From assembly GCF_002000055.1 (NCBI RefSeq), contig NZ_MVBD01000002.1, positions 124,001 to 188,000 on the forward strand: a stretch of DNA of 64,000 nucleotides. Direction: 5' to 3'. Origin of the DNA: Marinicella sediminis. Lineage in GTDB: Bacteria > Pseudomonadota > Gammaproteobacteria > Xanthomonadales > Marinicellaceae. Within the stretch, counting starts at the first letter, position 1; each line of letters begins with the position of its first letter. The translations under genes were made by a program, and so were the position numbers. The notes beneath the pieces are model-generated. The model was given only the letters and a program-made list of their open reading frames with translations, did no database searches and was not told the DNA's origin. Shown here piece after piece: positions 1 through 9,562 of the stretch.

Positions 1-23
1 TCCTGTATGCGGTAAATAAGTGA

Positions 24-162
24 TGATCTTGGGACTTCGTTCAAGTTTGTCCTGACAAAATTGAAAGCGGCCACGGCGATCATGTATTAAATCAAACGCG
101 CGACCTCTGATTTTACTGAGTAAAACCAACCGGGTCGGCGTGTCGAGCTGATCATCAGCTCT
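24..162. repeat. Dispersed intergenic repeat, copy 1
   Basis: This stretch opens with TGATCTTGGG (near 24-33) and closes with GTCGGCGTGTCGAGCTGATC and a following ATCAGC (135-159). Both ends recur, in the same order and orientation, at about 40526-40676, and more weakly at 23263-23450. The closing part contains 8-base inverted arms, GAGCTGAT and ATCAGCTC, around a single C, so a transcript could fold there. No open reading frame is evident. The middle is poorly conserved between copies, so only the ends define the family. It lies downstream of the protease gene's terminator. Confidence 0.5.
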
Positions 163-169
163 CCTTGGT

Positions 170-205
170 TATAAAACATCCCCTGACCCACATGTCAGGG
201 GATGT
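170..205 (-). terminator. Rho-independent terminator of the tricorn-like protease gene
   Basis: A perfect 12-base stem (176-187 against 194-205, arm CATCCCCTGAC) encloses the loop CCACAT. Read on the minus strand it is followed at once by TTTTAT. It lies about 40 bases past the protease stop codon, as expected for its terminator. Confidence 0.8.
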
Positions 206-244
206 GTATTTTTCACGTTTGACGATTAAAGTCAAATAAAAACA

Positions 245-3200
245 TCACTTTTGCCCAAAATCAGTGGGTGCCGGAGGCGCGTTGATCAATGATCTTGGGT
301 TGGTTTGCAGATCCTTGAGCAGTTCTTCTACCGCCCGTTCGATTGATGGATCACGGCCCGCTGCGACCAGTTCTGGACGATCGATCACCTCAATGTCCGG
401 GGTCACACCTTCATTTTCAACCGCCCAGTTACCTTCGGTGTCCATAAAGCGAAAGGTCGATGCCAGAATCGAGCCACCATCGGCCAGATTGGGGTTGCCA
501 CTGATGCCAATCAAACCGCCCCAGGTACGGGTTCCAATGATTTTACCCAGGCCAGCTTTGCGGAAATAATACGGCAAAGCATCGCCACCAGAGCTGGATT
601 GACCATTGGTCAGCATCACTTTGGGACCGTCGTGGGCAATCAGTGGAGTGGCATTGCTGTCTAAATCCAGACCACGGCGTTTCCAGTAGTTCAATGTGGT
701 ACGGGACAAAATCTCAATCATGCGGTCAGGAATAAAACCACCGCCGTTGTAACGGTCATCGATGATCAACGCGTCTTTGCCGATTTGTGGCAGCAATTGC
801 TTGAACAACTCACGGTTGCCATCAACAGCAGTGTTGGGCAAGTGCACATAGCCAATGCGACCATCAGACAGGCGATCCACCATGGCCCGACGACTGTTCA
901 CCCAATCCAGATAACGCAACTGGCTCTCTGAAGCTATGGGTTTGACAAACACTTCTCGGGCACCGCTGGTACTGGGCTTGCTGTTCACCTGCAGACTGAT
1001 GGTGCGGCCTGCGGTATGCTCCAGTAATTGAAAAATATTCTTCACTGATTGGGTGCTTACCCCATCAATACTGATCACAAAATCACCCACTTTGGCATCC
1101 ACCCCAGACGCAGTCATCGGTGAGCGGCGTGCCGGAGTCCAGTTTTCACCGGCAAAGATTTTGGTGATTTCAAAGTAGCCACTTTTGTGGGCTTTGAATT
1201 CAGCACCCAGTAAACCATTATCCTGGCGTTTGACTGCCGGCTGATCACCTGAATTCACATAGATGTGTCCGGCGTTCATTTCACCGGCGATTTCACCAAA
1301 CACATAATCCAGGTCGGTGCGGTGCCTGGCGGCTTGGGCCAATGGCAGGTACTTGTCGTGGATTGCCTGCCAGTCCATGCCATGCATACCCGGGTCATAG
1401 AACCAATCACGCAGGATACGCCAGGCATCGGTGTACATTTGCCGCCATTCTACGGCGGGATCAACCTTCAGGGTCAGGTGGGTTAAATCCAATTTGTCAT
1501 TGAGCTTCTGTTCAGCAGCAGCTTTGATCACACCGTAATCACCGCCTTTTTGCACCAGCATGTATTCACCATTGGCGCTGAGCTGATAATTGCCAACACC
1601 TTCAATCACGGTTTGGGGGTCTTCGGGCTTTCTGAGGTCAATCATTTTCACGGTGTTACCGTTGTTGTTGTGGACCACAAACACCGCATTGCCGTTGTTT
1701 TGCAGGTTGAAATAGTTACCGGCCTGACCAGGTAAGGCATGCACCCGATTATCGAACCCGGCAAACTGAATGTTCACCTCTTCTGCAGGTTTAACTTCTT
1801 CACCATGGGCGGCACTGCCAGCAAATGGGAACAATTCAGGTGCGCTGTCATTCAGAGCGGCAGCATACACCCGCGTGGCTTCATGATACAGGTAGTTGAA
1901 CTCGTAGCTTGAGAATGACAGGTTGTAATCCCGGTTAGACAGGAAATACAGGTAATGACCATTGGTGTCAAACACCGGTGAGAAGTCATTGAACGCAGCA
2001 CTGGTCAGACGTTGGCTTTGGCCTTTGTCAAGGTTGTGAACAAATACCGAACTGAACCCGGAATTCTCTGTTTTGGTGTATACCAGCCAGTTGCTGTCCG
2101 GAGACCAGCTGTAATCATTGATGTCATTGCGGCCGGAGTGGTCGGCTTTGCGGACCTTTTTCTTGCCAAGGTCGACCACCCACAAGGTTTGGTTGGTGTC
2201 GCCATATGCCAGGCGCTGACTGTCAGGAGACCACACTGGAGCATAGCGCCAGGTATTGCCATCTGTGGTCAATTGGGTCACCGCACCGGATTCAACTGCT
2301 TTGACATACACTTCGTATTCACCTGAGGCATCACTCAGGTATGCCACGTGCTGACCATCCGGAGACCAGCTGACTTCAATTTCACGTGCAGCAGGAGTGC
2401 GGCTGAATTCACGGATTTCATTGTGTGCCGTGCTGGCTTTGAATAATTCACCCCGGGCTGCAATGATGACTTCTGTGCCATCCGGCGAGAGGGCCATTGA
2501 ATCAATCTGATCTTTGACCTCTTTGCGCATCGTCAGCATGCGCTCCTGATTGGCACTCACGGTGATGTCCAGTTTGCTGGTTTCACCGGAACCCGGATCA
2601 AAACGCCACAGGTGTCCACCATTTTCATAAACAATGGCGTCAGGACCAGCGGAAGCCCACAATGCATCAAAACCATCATGATGGGTGACTTTTACAGGCT
2701 GGCCACCTTTGACATAACGATACAAATTCAGGTAGTAGTCCCGGTCACTGAGGAAATAAATGTCCTCGCCCACCCAAACTGGTTGATGATCAGTGGCATC
2801 ATGGGTTGTTAACCGTTCACTGCTGTTGTTTTCAAGGTCATACACCCAGACGTCCTGTGCCCGGCCGCCACGGTATCGTTTCCAGGTTCTGAACTCACGA
2901 TCTTTGGGGGTGTACACATATTTTTTACCATCCGGTGACAACATCCCGCCACCGGTTTCTGGCACCGGTAACGCCTGTTCCATGCCACCATCAACTGGTA
3001 CCAGGTAAGGTTGACCCATGCGGATACCCCATGGCAACCTGTTCGCCCTGACCAATACATGCTGATCATCAGCCGACCAGTCCAGAATTCGGTAATCATA
3101 ACCGCCTCTGGGAGGCATGGCACCGACATCGTTATACCAGGTCAGTTGAGTGAGTTCACTGCCATCGGTATTCATTATATATACTTGGCGATTGCCTGTA

Positions 3201-3484
3201 TATTCAGCGCTGAAAGCGATTTTGGTACCATCTCTGGAAAACTTGGGAAAAGCTTCAAATCCTTCATGAGCGGTCAGTCTTTTGGCCATTCCGCCTTGAA
3301 CTGAAGCCACATAAATGTCCCCTCCATAGACAAATGTAACTTGCTCTTTGTGGATGTCTGCATAGCGCAGCAGTGCTGTGCTGCCTTCAGCGTGATGTTC
3401 AGCCATCACTGTGAAGGAGCCCATGCACAAAAGCGTGGCAATTACTGTCTGTAAGTGGTTTATCAGCAGTTTTTTGAAAATCAT
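245..3484 (-). CDS. Tricorn protease homologue, S41 family, secreted
   Basis: Probably a periplasmic tricorn-type serine protease that degrades peptides (1079 residues from the chosen start). The ATG at 3484 starts a good signal peptide (basic MIFKK, then a hydrophobic run ending near VMA) and has an AAGGGGA ribosome site. An upstream in-frame ATG at 3562 would bury that signal. Residues about 30-640 carry beta-propeller WD40-like/TolB repeats (SPDG, SWSPDGQ motifs). A PDZ-like segment lies near 790-880 and the S41 catalytic domain near 880-1050. The nucleophile motif NGQSSSGGDALP sits near residue 965, the charge-relay His in NAGHIY near 736 and the Glu in VENEGVTPD near 1024, close to the classical tricorn numbering. 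The residue before the His is Gly where archaeal tricorn has Ser. The family identity is clear; the substrate is unknown. Confidence 0.93.
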   Translation of the reverse strand: MIFKKLLINHLQTVIATLLCMGSFTVMAEHHAEGSTALLRYADIHKEQVTFVYGGDIYVASVQGGMAKRLTAHEGFEAFPKFSRDGTKIAFSAEYTGNRQVYIMNTDGSELTQLTWYNDVGAMPPRGGYDYRILDWSADDQHVLVRANRLPWGIRMGQPYLVPVDGGMEQALPVPETGGGMLSPDGKKYVYTPKDREFRTWKRYRGGRAQDVWVYDLENNSSERLTTHDATDHQPVWVGEDIYFLSDRDYYLNLYRYVKGGQPVKVTHHDGFDALWASAGPDAIVYENGGHLWRFDPGSGETSKLDITVSANQERMLTMRKEVKDQIDSMALSPDGTEVIIAARGELFKASTAHNEIREFSRTPAAREIEVSWSPDGQHVAYLSDASGEYEVYVKAVESGAVTQLTTDGNTWRYAPVWSPDSQRLAYGDTNQTLWVVDLGKKKVRKADHSGRNDINDYSWSPDSNWLVYTKTENSGFSSVFVHNLDKGQSQRLTSAAFNDFSPVFDTNGHYLYFLSNRDYNLSFSSYEFNYLYHEATRVYAAALNDSAPELFPFAGSAAHGEEVKPAEEVNIQFAGFDNRVHALPGQAGNYFNLQNNGNAVFVVHNNNGNTVKMIDLRKPEDPQTVIEGVGNYQLSANGEYMLVQKGGDYGVIKAAAEQKLNDKLDLTHLTLKVDPAVEWRQMYTDAWRILRDWFYDPGMHGMDWQAIHDKYLPLAQAARHRTDLDYVFGEIAGEMNAGHIYVNSGDQPAVKRQDNGLLGAEFKAHKSGYFEITKIFAGENWTPARRSPMTASGVDAKVGDFVISIDGVSTQSVKNIFQLLEHTAGRTISLQVNSKPSTSGAREVFVKPIASESQLRYLDWVNSRRAMVDRLSDGRIGYVHLPNTAVDGNRELFKQLLPQIGKDALIIDDRYNGGGFIPDRMIEILSRTTLNYWKRRGLDLDSNATPLIAHDGPKVMLTNGQSSSGGDALPYYFRKAGLGKIIGTRTWGGLIGISGNPNLADGGSILASTFRFMDTEGNWAVENEGVTPDIEVIDRPELVAAGRDPSIERAVEELLKDLQTNPRSLINAPPAPTDFGQK

Positions 3485-3583
3485 ATCAGGAGTCCCCTTG
3501 ATCAAATGAAAGCTGAAAATTTTAGCATTTCTGACCATCAATTGCTGGCCAAAACGAATCACATTTTTTTCACAACACCCATC

Positions 3584-3589
3584 TATAAT
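3584..3589 (+). promoter_or_regulatory. Possible -10 box for the first RND efflux operon
   Basis: A perfect TATAAT lies 28 bases upstream of the adaptor start, in the short divergent gap between the protease and efflux genes. No convincing -35 hexamer stands at the usual distance, so this is only a candidate. Confidence 0.35.
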
Positions 3590-3616
3590 TCAAACATTGT
3601 ACCTGCCTGAATTCTT

Positions 3617-4723
3617 ATGCTGAAAAAACTCATCGGTCCTGTCATTATCATTATCGCCGTCCTGGTTGTGCTGGTGATGATCAAAAACAAACCCCGACCA
3701 GAAACTCAGGAATCGGTGAAGGACAACACACTGAAACTATTGACTCAAGACATCACAGCGGCGACTCATCCGTTGTTGATTGAAGCCGAGGGATTCGTTT
3801 CGTCCCGGTGGCAAACAACCCTCAGCGCTGAGGTCAGCGGTACCGTCATTGCTGTGAGTGATCAATTCCTGGCAGGTCGCCGTTTTATGGCAGGCGATGT
3901 GTTGGTCAGTCTTGACCCATTGCCTTATGAAGTACAACTGGCCAGGGCCCAGGCCAATTTGAGTGATGCTGAAACCAGGCTGGTTGAAGAACAAAAACAA
4001 GCAGCCCGGGCAGAAAAAGACTGGTATCGAATCAACCCCAACCGGGAGCCTACCGATTTCAATCTCAGGAAACCACAGCTCAAAGCTGCCGAAAACAACT
4101 TGTTGGCCGCCAGGCAAGACCTCAGACTCGCGAATGACAACCTCCGCAAAACCCGCATCAGAGCGCCTTATGATGGCTTTTCCCTGTCCCGGAATGTAGA
4201 CCTGGGTGAAGCCGTTCAGATTGGCACGGTGCTGGGAGAGTTGGTTGCTGGTAAACAACTTCAGGTGAGGTCATCCCTGACCACTTCCGAAGCCAGTTTG
4301 CTTGAACAGCAAGCACCGTTTAAAATCACCTTGACTGATCAGTCCGGACAAAGCTGGCAAGCCACTGAAGTCCGGTTTGAACCATTCATTGACAGCAACA
4401 ATCGCTGGAGAACAGTGATCATCGAACTGGAAAATGATCGCCCTGCTCCTGTATATGGTGCATTTTTACAGGTTATGTTTTCGGTGCAGAACAATCAACC
4501 ACTGATGAAAATTCCAGAAACGGCGATCAGCATAGACGGCAGCGTCTGGTATATCCTTAATGGTCTGACAGCCAAACTCAATCCTCAGGTCATTTATCAG
4601 CGAGCAGGTCATTACTATATCCAGCCACCCAATGAGACCGATAAACTTGAGCTCATCAGTTCACCACCGAACAGCCTGACCTCCGGCATACCGGTTGTGA
4701 GTGCCACAGAAACAGGTGAATAA
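3617..4723 (+). CDS. RND efflux periplasmic adaptor (membrane fusion protein)
   Basis: Adaptor subunit linking an inner-membrane RND pump to an outer-membrane channel (368 residues). A single N-terminal hydrophobic segment (about residues 5-23) anchors it, with no lipobox. The rest shows the HlyD/AcrA layout: a barrel-sandwich half (SAEVSGTV), an alpha-hairpin rich in Ala, Gln and Glu (about 95-175), the second sandwich half (IRAPYDGF), then beta-barrel and membrane-proximal regions. The pump gene begins two bases after the stop codon. No outer-membrane factor gene is nearby, so a TolC encoded elsewhere is presumably used. Substrates cannot be predicted. Confidence 0.9.
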   Translation: MLKKLIGPVIIIIAVLVVLVMIKNKPRPETQESVKDNTLKLLTQDITAATHPLLIEAEGFVSSRWQTTLSAEVSGTVIAVSDQFLAGRRFMAGDVLVSLDPLPYEVQLARAQANLSDAETRLVEEQKQAARAEKDWYRINPNREPTDFNLRKPQLKAAENNLLAARQDLRLANDNLRKTRIRAPYDGFSLSRNVDLGEAVQIGTVLGELVAGKQLQVRSSLTTSEASLLEQQAPFKITLTDQSGQSWQATEVRFEPFIDSNNRWRTVIIELENDRPAPVYGAFLQVMFSVQNNQPLMKIPETAISIDGSVWYILNGLTAKLNPQVIYQRAGHYYIQPPNETDKLELISSPPNSLTSGIPVVSATETGE

Positions 4724-4724
4724 G

Positions 4725-7700
4725 GTGAAACAAATTAATCAGGGTACCACTGGATTCATTGCCTGGTTCACCCGTAACCCAGTGGCCGCTAACCTGCTGA
4801 TGGCCTTCATCCTGGTGGCAGGTTTCATGACTGCTCTGAATATCAGAACCGAAGCCTTTCCAGCCTTCCCGCCAAATTCAGTGAACATCGATGTGACCTT
4901 CATAGGTGGTACGCCGGCTGAAGTCGAAGAAGGTGTTACCATCAAAATTGAAGAAGCCCTGGAAGGGATTGAAGGGATCAAAGAGATCAGCAGCTCTGTC
5001 AGTGGTAGCGGTACGTCGGTGACAGTCACTGCCGTTGAAGGCTACGAATTAAAACGTCTTAAAGACGACATCAAACTGAACATTGATGCCATCAGTAGTT
5101 TTCCAGATCAGGCAGAGAAACCAGTGATCAAGGAACAGGTGTTTGAACGTCGGGTATTGAGTCTTGAACTGTATGGCGACAGTGATCACTCATCCATGAA
5201 AAAAGTGGCTGAGCGGGTGCGCGATGAATTGATGAAAGCCGATGGCATCAATAAAGTTGACATCACCGGAGCCAAAGCCTATGAAATCAGCATTGAAGTC
5301 AGTGAACGCACACTGCGGGAATACAACTTAACCCTGCAGGACATAGCCAGGTCCATCCAGAATAACTCGGTGAACCTGTCAGGTGGCAGCATCACATCCG
5401 ACCAAAGAACCATCAACATCAAAACCGACGAACAGGCGTATTATGGCCCTGAATTTGCCCGTCTTGTGGTTGGGCAGTCAGCCACAGGAAAGCCGTTGTT
5501 GCTTGAGGATGTGGCCGTCATCAACGATGGTTTTGCAGAGCGTCGTACCTTTTCCAGATACAATGGCAAACCATCTATTCAATTGCAAGTTAAACTCCTG
5601 AGCAGCGACAGCATCACCCGTGCGGCGGCGGATGTCAAAGCAAAAATCGCCCAAGTAAAATCTCAAAATTGGTTTCCTGAAAACATTCAGACAGCCATTT
5701 GGAACGACGAATCAGAGGTCATCAGAGATCGGTTGTCGTTGATGATGAGCAATGCCCTGACCGGTATTGTGCTGGTGTTGATCATGTTGACTTTGTTTTT
5801 GCACCTGAAAGTGGCATTCTGGGTTGCGCTGGGTATTCCCATTGCTTTTGCCGGTGCATTGTTTGTACTGGGTCCCGCTGTGGCTGACTATTCTCTGAAT
5901 GTACTGACCACATTTGGCTTCATTGTGGTGCTTGGGATTGTGGTAGATGACGCCATTGTGATCGGTGAAAATATTTATTCTGCCAAGCAAGAATCCGGAT
6001 TGGGCGACCCTGACCCGGTAGGCACCACCATCAAAGCCACCCAAAACGTTGCCATTCCTGCAACATTTGGGGTGCTCACCACGGTGGCTGCCTTTTTACC
6101 CCTGACCCTGATCAGTTCTCAATTTGGGGAAATACTGGGTTCCATTGCAGCGGTGGTGATTTTTTGTTTGCTGTTTTCACTGGTCGAATCCAAGTGGATT
6201 TTACCGGCTCACCTGGCGCACATCAAAATTGCAGAACCAGACAATCAACACAGTCATTGGTGGCAAAGGTTTCAAAACCGCATTGATGAGGGCTTACATC
6301 ATTTTATTCGACAACGATACCGTCCGTTCCTGCATCGGGCCATCACTCACAAAGCACTGACCCTCAGTTGTTTCATTGCCCTCTTCATACTCACCGTTGG
6401 ACTGGTTCCCGGAGGCCTGGTAAGAACCAGCTTCTTTCCGGATGTAGAACAAGAAACATCCGTTGCTGATCTGGAAATGCAAAGTGGCCTGGGAGCCTTG
6501 ATCACAGACGAAACAACCCGCAAAATTGAACAGGCTGCTTTGCAGGTTAATCAACAGGCCTATGATTTATTTGGCACTGACAATCCCCCCATACAATCGG
6601 TTTATGCGTTCAACACCACAGATCAGAAAAGCAAAACTTATATTCAGTTGGCAGTGGATCCAGATCGTGCGTACAGCAGCCAGGAAGTGGTCAATGCCTG
6701 GCGCAAAAACATGGGTGAATTACCCGGTGTTAAGTCACTGGAAGTCTATGCACTAGGCCCTGGCAGTGGAGTTGACATTCGCCTTGAGTTATCATCTGCG
6801 AACGATCAGGCGCTGGCCACCGCGGCCAGTGAATTACGTCAAAAACTGGCTGAATATCAAGGTGTTTATGACCTGAAAACCAACTACGATGAAGGCACTC
6901 CTGAATTTGCATTTACTTTGAATCAACTTGGTCAGTCCCTTGGTCTGAATCAAGCTGATGTGGCCCGCCAGATCCGTTATGCCTTGTTTGGATTTGAAGC
7001 ACAGCGTATCCAACGCGGTAAAGATGAAATCAGGGTCAAAGTACGGTATCCTGAAAGCGAACGGGATCAACTCACAGATTTAAACCATATTCGCATCACA
7101 ACTGCCAATGGTGCCACCATCCCCTTATACGAAATTGCTGAATTCTCTCCGCAGTTGGCCTTATCTGAAATTACCCGATACAACAAAAAACGAGTGGTTT
7201 ATGTCAGTGGCCGCGTGGATAAAATACGCACCAGCAGCAGTGAAATTCTGGCTGATCTTAATGCCACTTACCTGGACAACATGCGACAGCGTTATCCAGA
7301 CATTGACATTGATTTTGGCGGTCAATCCCGTGAACAAAGTGCTGCAACTGCGTCACTGATACAGGGGTTTGGCTTGTCCCTGATTTTGATTTATGCCCTG
7401 CTCGCCATTCCTTTGAAATCATATGTACAGCCCCTGATTATCATGAGCGTAATTCCATTCGGTATCATTGGTGCTATTTTGGGTCATTGGTTTCTGGGCA
7501 TACCTTTGGGCCTGTTATCGTTTTTTGGCATCCTCGCGCTCAGCGGAGTGGTGGTCAATGACTCATTGGTTTTGGTCAATCGATACAACGAATACAAAGC
7601 AGAAGGCCTGAATTACTACGATGCCATTAAAATGGCTGCTCAATCTCGCTTCAGAGCAATTATCCTTACTTCATTGACCACTTTCATGGGGCTTTCTCCA

Positions 7701-7859
7701 CTGGTTTTTGAACAATCTTTTCAAGCTCAGTTCTTGGTTCCCATGGCAGTTTCACTGGCGTTTGGCATATTGTTTGCCACCCTCATCACTTTGCTTATCG
7801 TGCCCACCATGGTCGGTATTGTTGAACGTTTAAACGGATCATTGCCAGCTGATCAATGA
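4725..7859 (+). CDS. RND efflux pump permease
   Basis: Inner-membrane proton-driven efflux pump of the AcrB/MexB superfamily (1044 residues). The GTG at 4725 is chosen because AGGTGAA stands five bases upstream and couples it to the preceding stop. GTG codons at 4701 and 4716 are in frame but overlap the adaptor gene and lack a good ribosome site. Twelve membrane segments in the usual 1+5, 1+5 arrangement flank two large periplasmic loops. The proton-relay Asp pair is visible in GIVVDDAIVIGENI in TM4. NPVAANLLMAF near the N-terminus is typical of a large uncharacterised RND clade found with short adaptors. It forms a two-gene operon with the adaptor. Confidence 0.93.
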   Translation: MKQINQGTTGFIAWFTRNPVAANLLMAFILVAGFMTALNIRTEAFPAFPPNSVNIDVTFIGGTPAEVEEGVTIKIEEALEGIEGIKEISSSVSGSGTSVTVTAVEGYELKRLKDDIKLNIDAISSFPDQAEKPVIKEQVFERRVLSLELYGDSDHSSMKKVAERVRDELMKADGINKVDITGAKAYEISIEVSERTLREYNLTLQDIARSIQNNSVNLSGGSITSDQRTINIKTDEQAYYGPEFARLVVGQSATGKPLLLEDVAVINDGFAERRTFSRYNGKPSIQLQVKLLSSDSITRAAADVKAKIAQVKSQNWFPENIQTAIWNDESEVIRDRLSLMMSNALTGIVLVLIMLTLFLHLKVAFWVALGIPIAFAGALFVLGPAVADYSLNVLTTFGFIVVLGIVVDDAIVIGENIYSAKQESGLGDPDPVGTTIKATQNVAIPATFGVLTTVAAFLPLTLISSQFGEILGSIAAVVIFCLLFSLVESKWILPAHLAHIKIAEPDNQHSHWWQRFQNRIDEGLHHFIRQRYRPFLHRAITHKALTLSCFIALFILTVGLVPGGLVRTSFFPDVEQETSVADLEMQSGLGALITDETTRKIEQAALQVNQQAYDLFGTDNPPIQSVYAFNTTDQKSKTYIQLAVDPDRAYSSQEVVNAWRKNMGELPGVKSLEVYALGPGSGVDIRLELSSANDQALATAASELRQKLAEYQGVYDLKTNYDEGTPEFAFTLNQLGQSLGLNQADVARQIRYALFGFEAQRIQRGKDEIRVKVRYPESERDQLTDLNHIRITTANGATIPLYEIAEFSPQLALSEITRYNKKRVVYVSGRVDKIRTSSSEILADLNATYLDNMRQRYPDIDIDFGGQSREQSAATASLIQGFGLSLILIYALLAIPLKSYVQPLIIMSVIPFGIIGAILGHWFLGIPLGLLSFFGILALSGVVVNDSLVLVNRYNEYKAEGLNYYDAIKMAAQSRFRAIILTSLTTFMGLSPLVFEQSFQAQFLVPMAVSLAFGILFATLITLLIVPTMVGIVERLNGSLPADQ

Positions 7860-7896
7860 ATGGCTGGATGAATTACTTGTTTTTTACAACCAATTG

Positions 7897-7925
7897 TTGA
7901 CCGATCGGTCAGTCAAATCTATAAT
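7897..7925 (+). promoter_or_regulatory. tetR promoter with embedded TetR-type operator
   Basis: TTGACC (7897-7902) and TATAAT (7920-7925) are 17 bases apart, a near-consensus sigma-70 promoter. The perfect 14-base palindrome TGACCGATCGGTCA (7898-7911) overlaps the -35 box and spacer, exactly where a TetR-family repressor would block transcription. The expected start point, six to seven bases past the -10, falls on the ATG at 7932, so the message would be leaderless. The palindrome and hexamers are seen directly; autoregulation is inferred. Confidence 0.85.
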
Positions 7926-7931
7926 GTACCC

Positions 7932-8510
7932 ATGGAAATTTCAAAAAAAGACAATATTCTGAATGAAGCCCTGGCTCTATTTGCCACGCATGGTTTTGCC
8001 CACGTATCAATATCGATGATTGCCAAACAAGCCAAAGTTACCAAAAGCCTGATTTTTCATCATTTTGAAAACAAAGAGCACTTATGGGAAACAGTTAAAG
8101 AAGTGTTTTTTAAAAAATACGCTGACAATCAAATGAATTTATTTGAGTCTGAATCAGACCCCATTGAACTGATCAGAAAATCGATGCGCTACTATTTTGA
8201 CTTTGTCAGAAACAATCCAATGGTTCCACGGTTTTTTGCCTACGCGCATTTGGAAAATGATGAAAACTGTGGACGTCTTGACCAACCACTCATGCAACGA
8301 GGTGGTGAACTTATTCGCCAGGCTCAGGAACATGGCCTGATGCGAAAGAACTTTAATCCGGTTGTGCTGGTGATGAACTTCATTACTGTCATCAACCAAT
8401 ATTTCATTGCTGAATGCCATTTTAAGCACTGGGACAATGGCCTCTATCAAGATCCTGATACATTCATCAACGATTTCATCGAAATCACCATCCAGGGAAT
8501 TCAACCATGA
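7932..8510 (+). CDS. TetR/AcrR family transcriptional repressor
   Basis: Predicted ligand-responsive repressor of the efflux operon it heads (192 residues). The first 50 residues form the TetR DNA-binding domain: ILNEALALFATHGF, then VSISMIAKQAKVTKSLIFHHFENKEHLW, which is the helix-turn-helix with the usual Y/F-x-HF-x-x-K ending. The rest is an alpha-helical ligand and dimerisation domain resembling TetR C-terminal families found with RND pumps. The stop overlaps the next start as ATGA. A palindrome in its own promoter makes negative autoregulation likely. No ribosome site precedes the ATG, which fits a leaderless transcript. The inducer is unknown. Confidence 0.9.
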   Translation: MEISKKDNILNEALALFATHGFAHVSISMIAKQAKVTKSLIFHHFENKEHLWETVKEVFFKKYADNQMNLFESESDPIELIRKSMRYYFDFVRNNPMVPRFFAYAHLENDENCGRLDQPLMQRGGELIRQAQEHGLMRKNFNPVVLVMNFITVINQYFIAECHFKHWDNGLYQDPDTFINDFIEITIQGIQP

Positions 8511-9562
8511 AAATCAGAACCCTTTTCATAGCCGGCATGTTTATTGTTTTACTGACAGGCTGCGATCATCAAGCGTCAGAGCAACAAGACAATGCAGAAC
8601 AAATCACTTATGGATCAGCTGAATTCAGCCCCAATGAACAATATAAAGTTCATCAGGTAGCTGCATTTGTGGTACCCACTGACCAAGCCAGTTTGTCATT
8701 TCAGGTCAGTGGCGTGATCACCAGACAGTGGATCAATATTGGCGACTCAGTAGAACCAGAGCAACCATTATTCAGCATCAGCAACCCTTCACTGGAGCCC
8801 CAAATTGCTCAATTTGAAAGTCAGATAGAAGCCATAGAAGCCACATTGGAACAAAATCGGGCGGAAGTAAAAAGGGTCAAAAACCTGAAAAAAACCAACG
8901 CGGTCAGCCAAAATGAACTGGATCGCCTGACCAATCAACAAGACAATCTGCAAGCCACCAAGAAAAGCTTGCAGGCTCAACTCGAACAAGCCCAGTCAAT
9001 GTATGATGAAACAGTACTGAAAGCGCCATTTGCTGGTAATGTGGCGGAAATTTATAAGGAAAATGGTGAAGTCATCAGTCCAGGTGAGCCCATCATGGTT
9101 TTGGGTGGGATCACATCGCTCGAAGCCCCCATCTACCTGCCCTCTTTCCTGCATAGAAACATCAGCCCTGGACAGCAATTACCCGTGCGTTATGAAAATC
9201 ATGTACTCACAGCAACCGTCAAAGAAATCAGTCAAACAGCTAATCCACAATCACAGTTATTCAAAGTCATGATTGAAGTACCCATAGCGCACCAGATTAA
9301 ATCGGGTGAAAAAGTCACTGTTCAATTAAAAGAGCACATTGGTCAGTACTACCGCTTACCCATTGAAAGCGTGATTGACGATGGCATCAATGATCCGTTT
9401 GTGTTGTTGATCGTTAATAATCAGGTCATTCAGACACACATCACACTGATAGACATCGAAAACAATGAGGTCATCGTTGAATTACCACATCAAGGCACCA
9501 TTGAAGTGGTCACTTCTGGCCAGGTAAACCTGTCACCTAATCAACGGATCAACCAGTCATGA
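8507..9562 (+). CDS. RND efflux adaptor lipoprotein
   Basis: Membrane fusion protein of the second RND system (351 residues). The N-terminus is a lipoprotein signal with lipobox LTGC (Cys near residue 19), so the protein should be lipid-anchored in the periplasm. A barrel-sandwich half (LSFQVSGVI), a coiled-coil hairpin (about residues 95-165, with repeated Gln, Glu and Lys and the segment NAVSQNELDRL), and a second half (LKAPFAGNV) follow in AcrA order. The gene overlaps tetR and the pump gene by four bases each, which implies coupled translation. Confidence 0.9.
   Translation: MKIRTLFIAGMFIVLLTGCDHQASEQQDNAEQITYGSAEFSPNEQYKVHQVAAFVVPTDQASLSFQVSGVITRQWINIGDSVEPEQPLFSISNPSLEPQIAQFESQIEAIEATLEQNRAEVKRVKNLKKTNAVSQNELDRLTNQQDNLQATKKSLQAQLEQAQSMYDETVLKAPFAGNVAEIYKENGEVISPGEPIMVLGGITSLEAPIYLPSFLHRNISPGQQLPVRYENHVLTATVKEISQTANPQSQLFKVMIEVPIAHQIKSGEKVTVQLKEHIGQYYRLPIESVIDDGINDPFVLLIVNNQVIQTHITLIDIENNEVIVELPHQGTIEVVTSGQVNLSPNQRINQS

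Noticed and set aside
3737-4258. Long antisense reading frame within the first efflux adaptor gene
   Set aside because: It has no recognisable domain and lies wholly opposite a clear adaptor gene; it is a shadow frame, as are many similar ones in the window.
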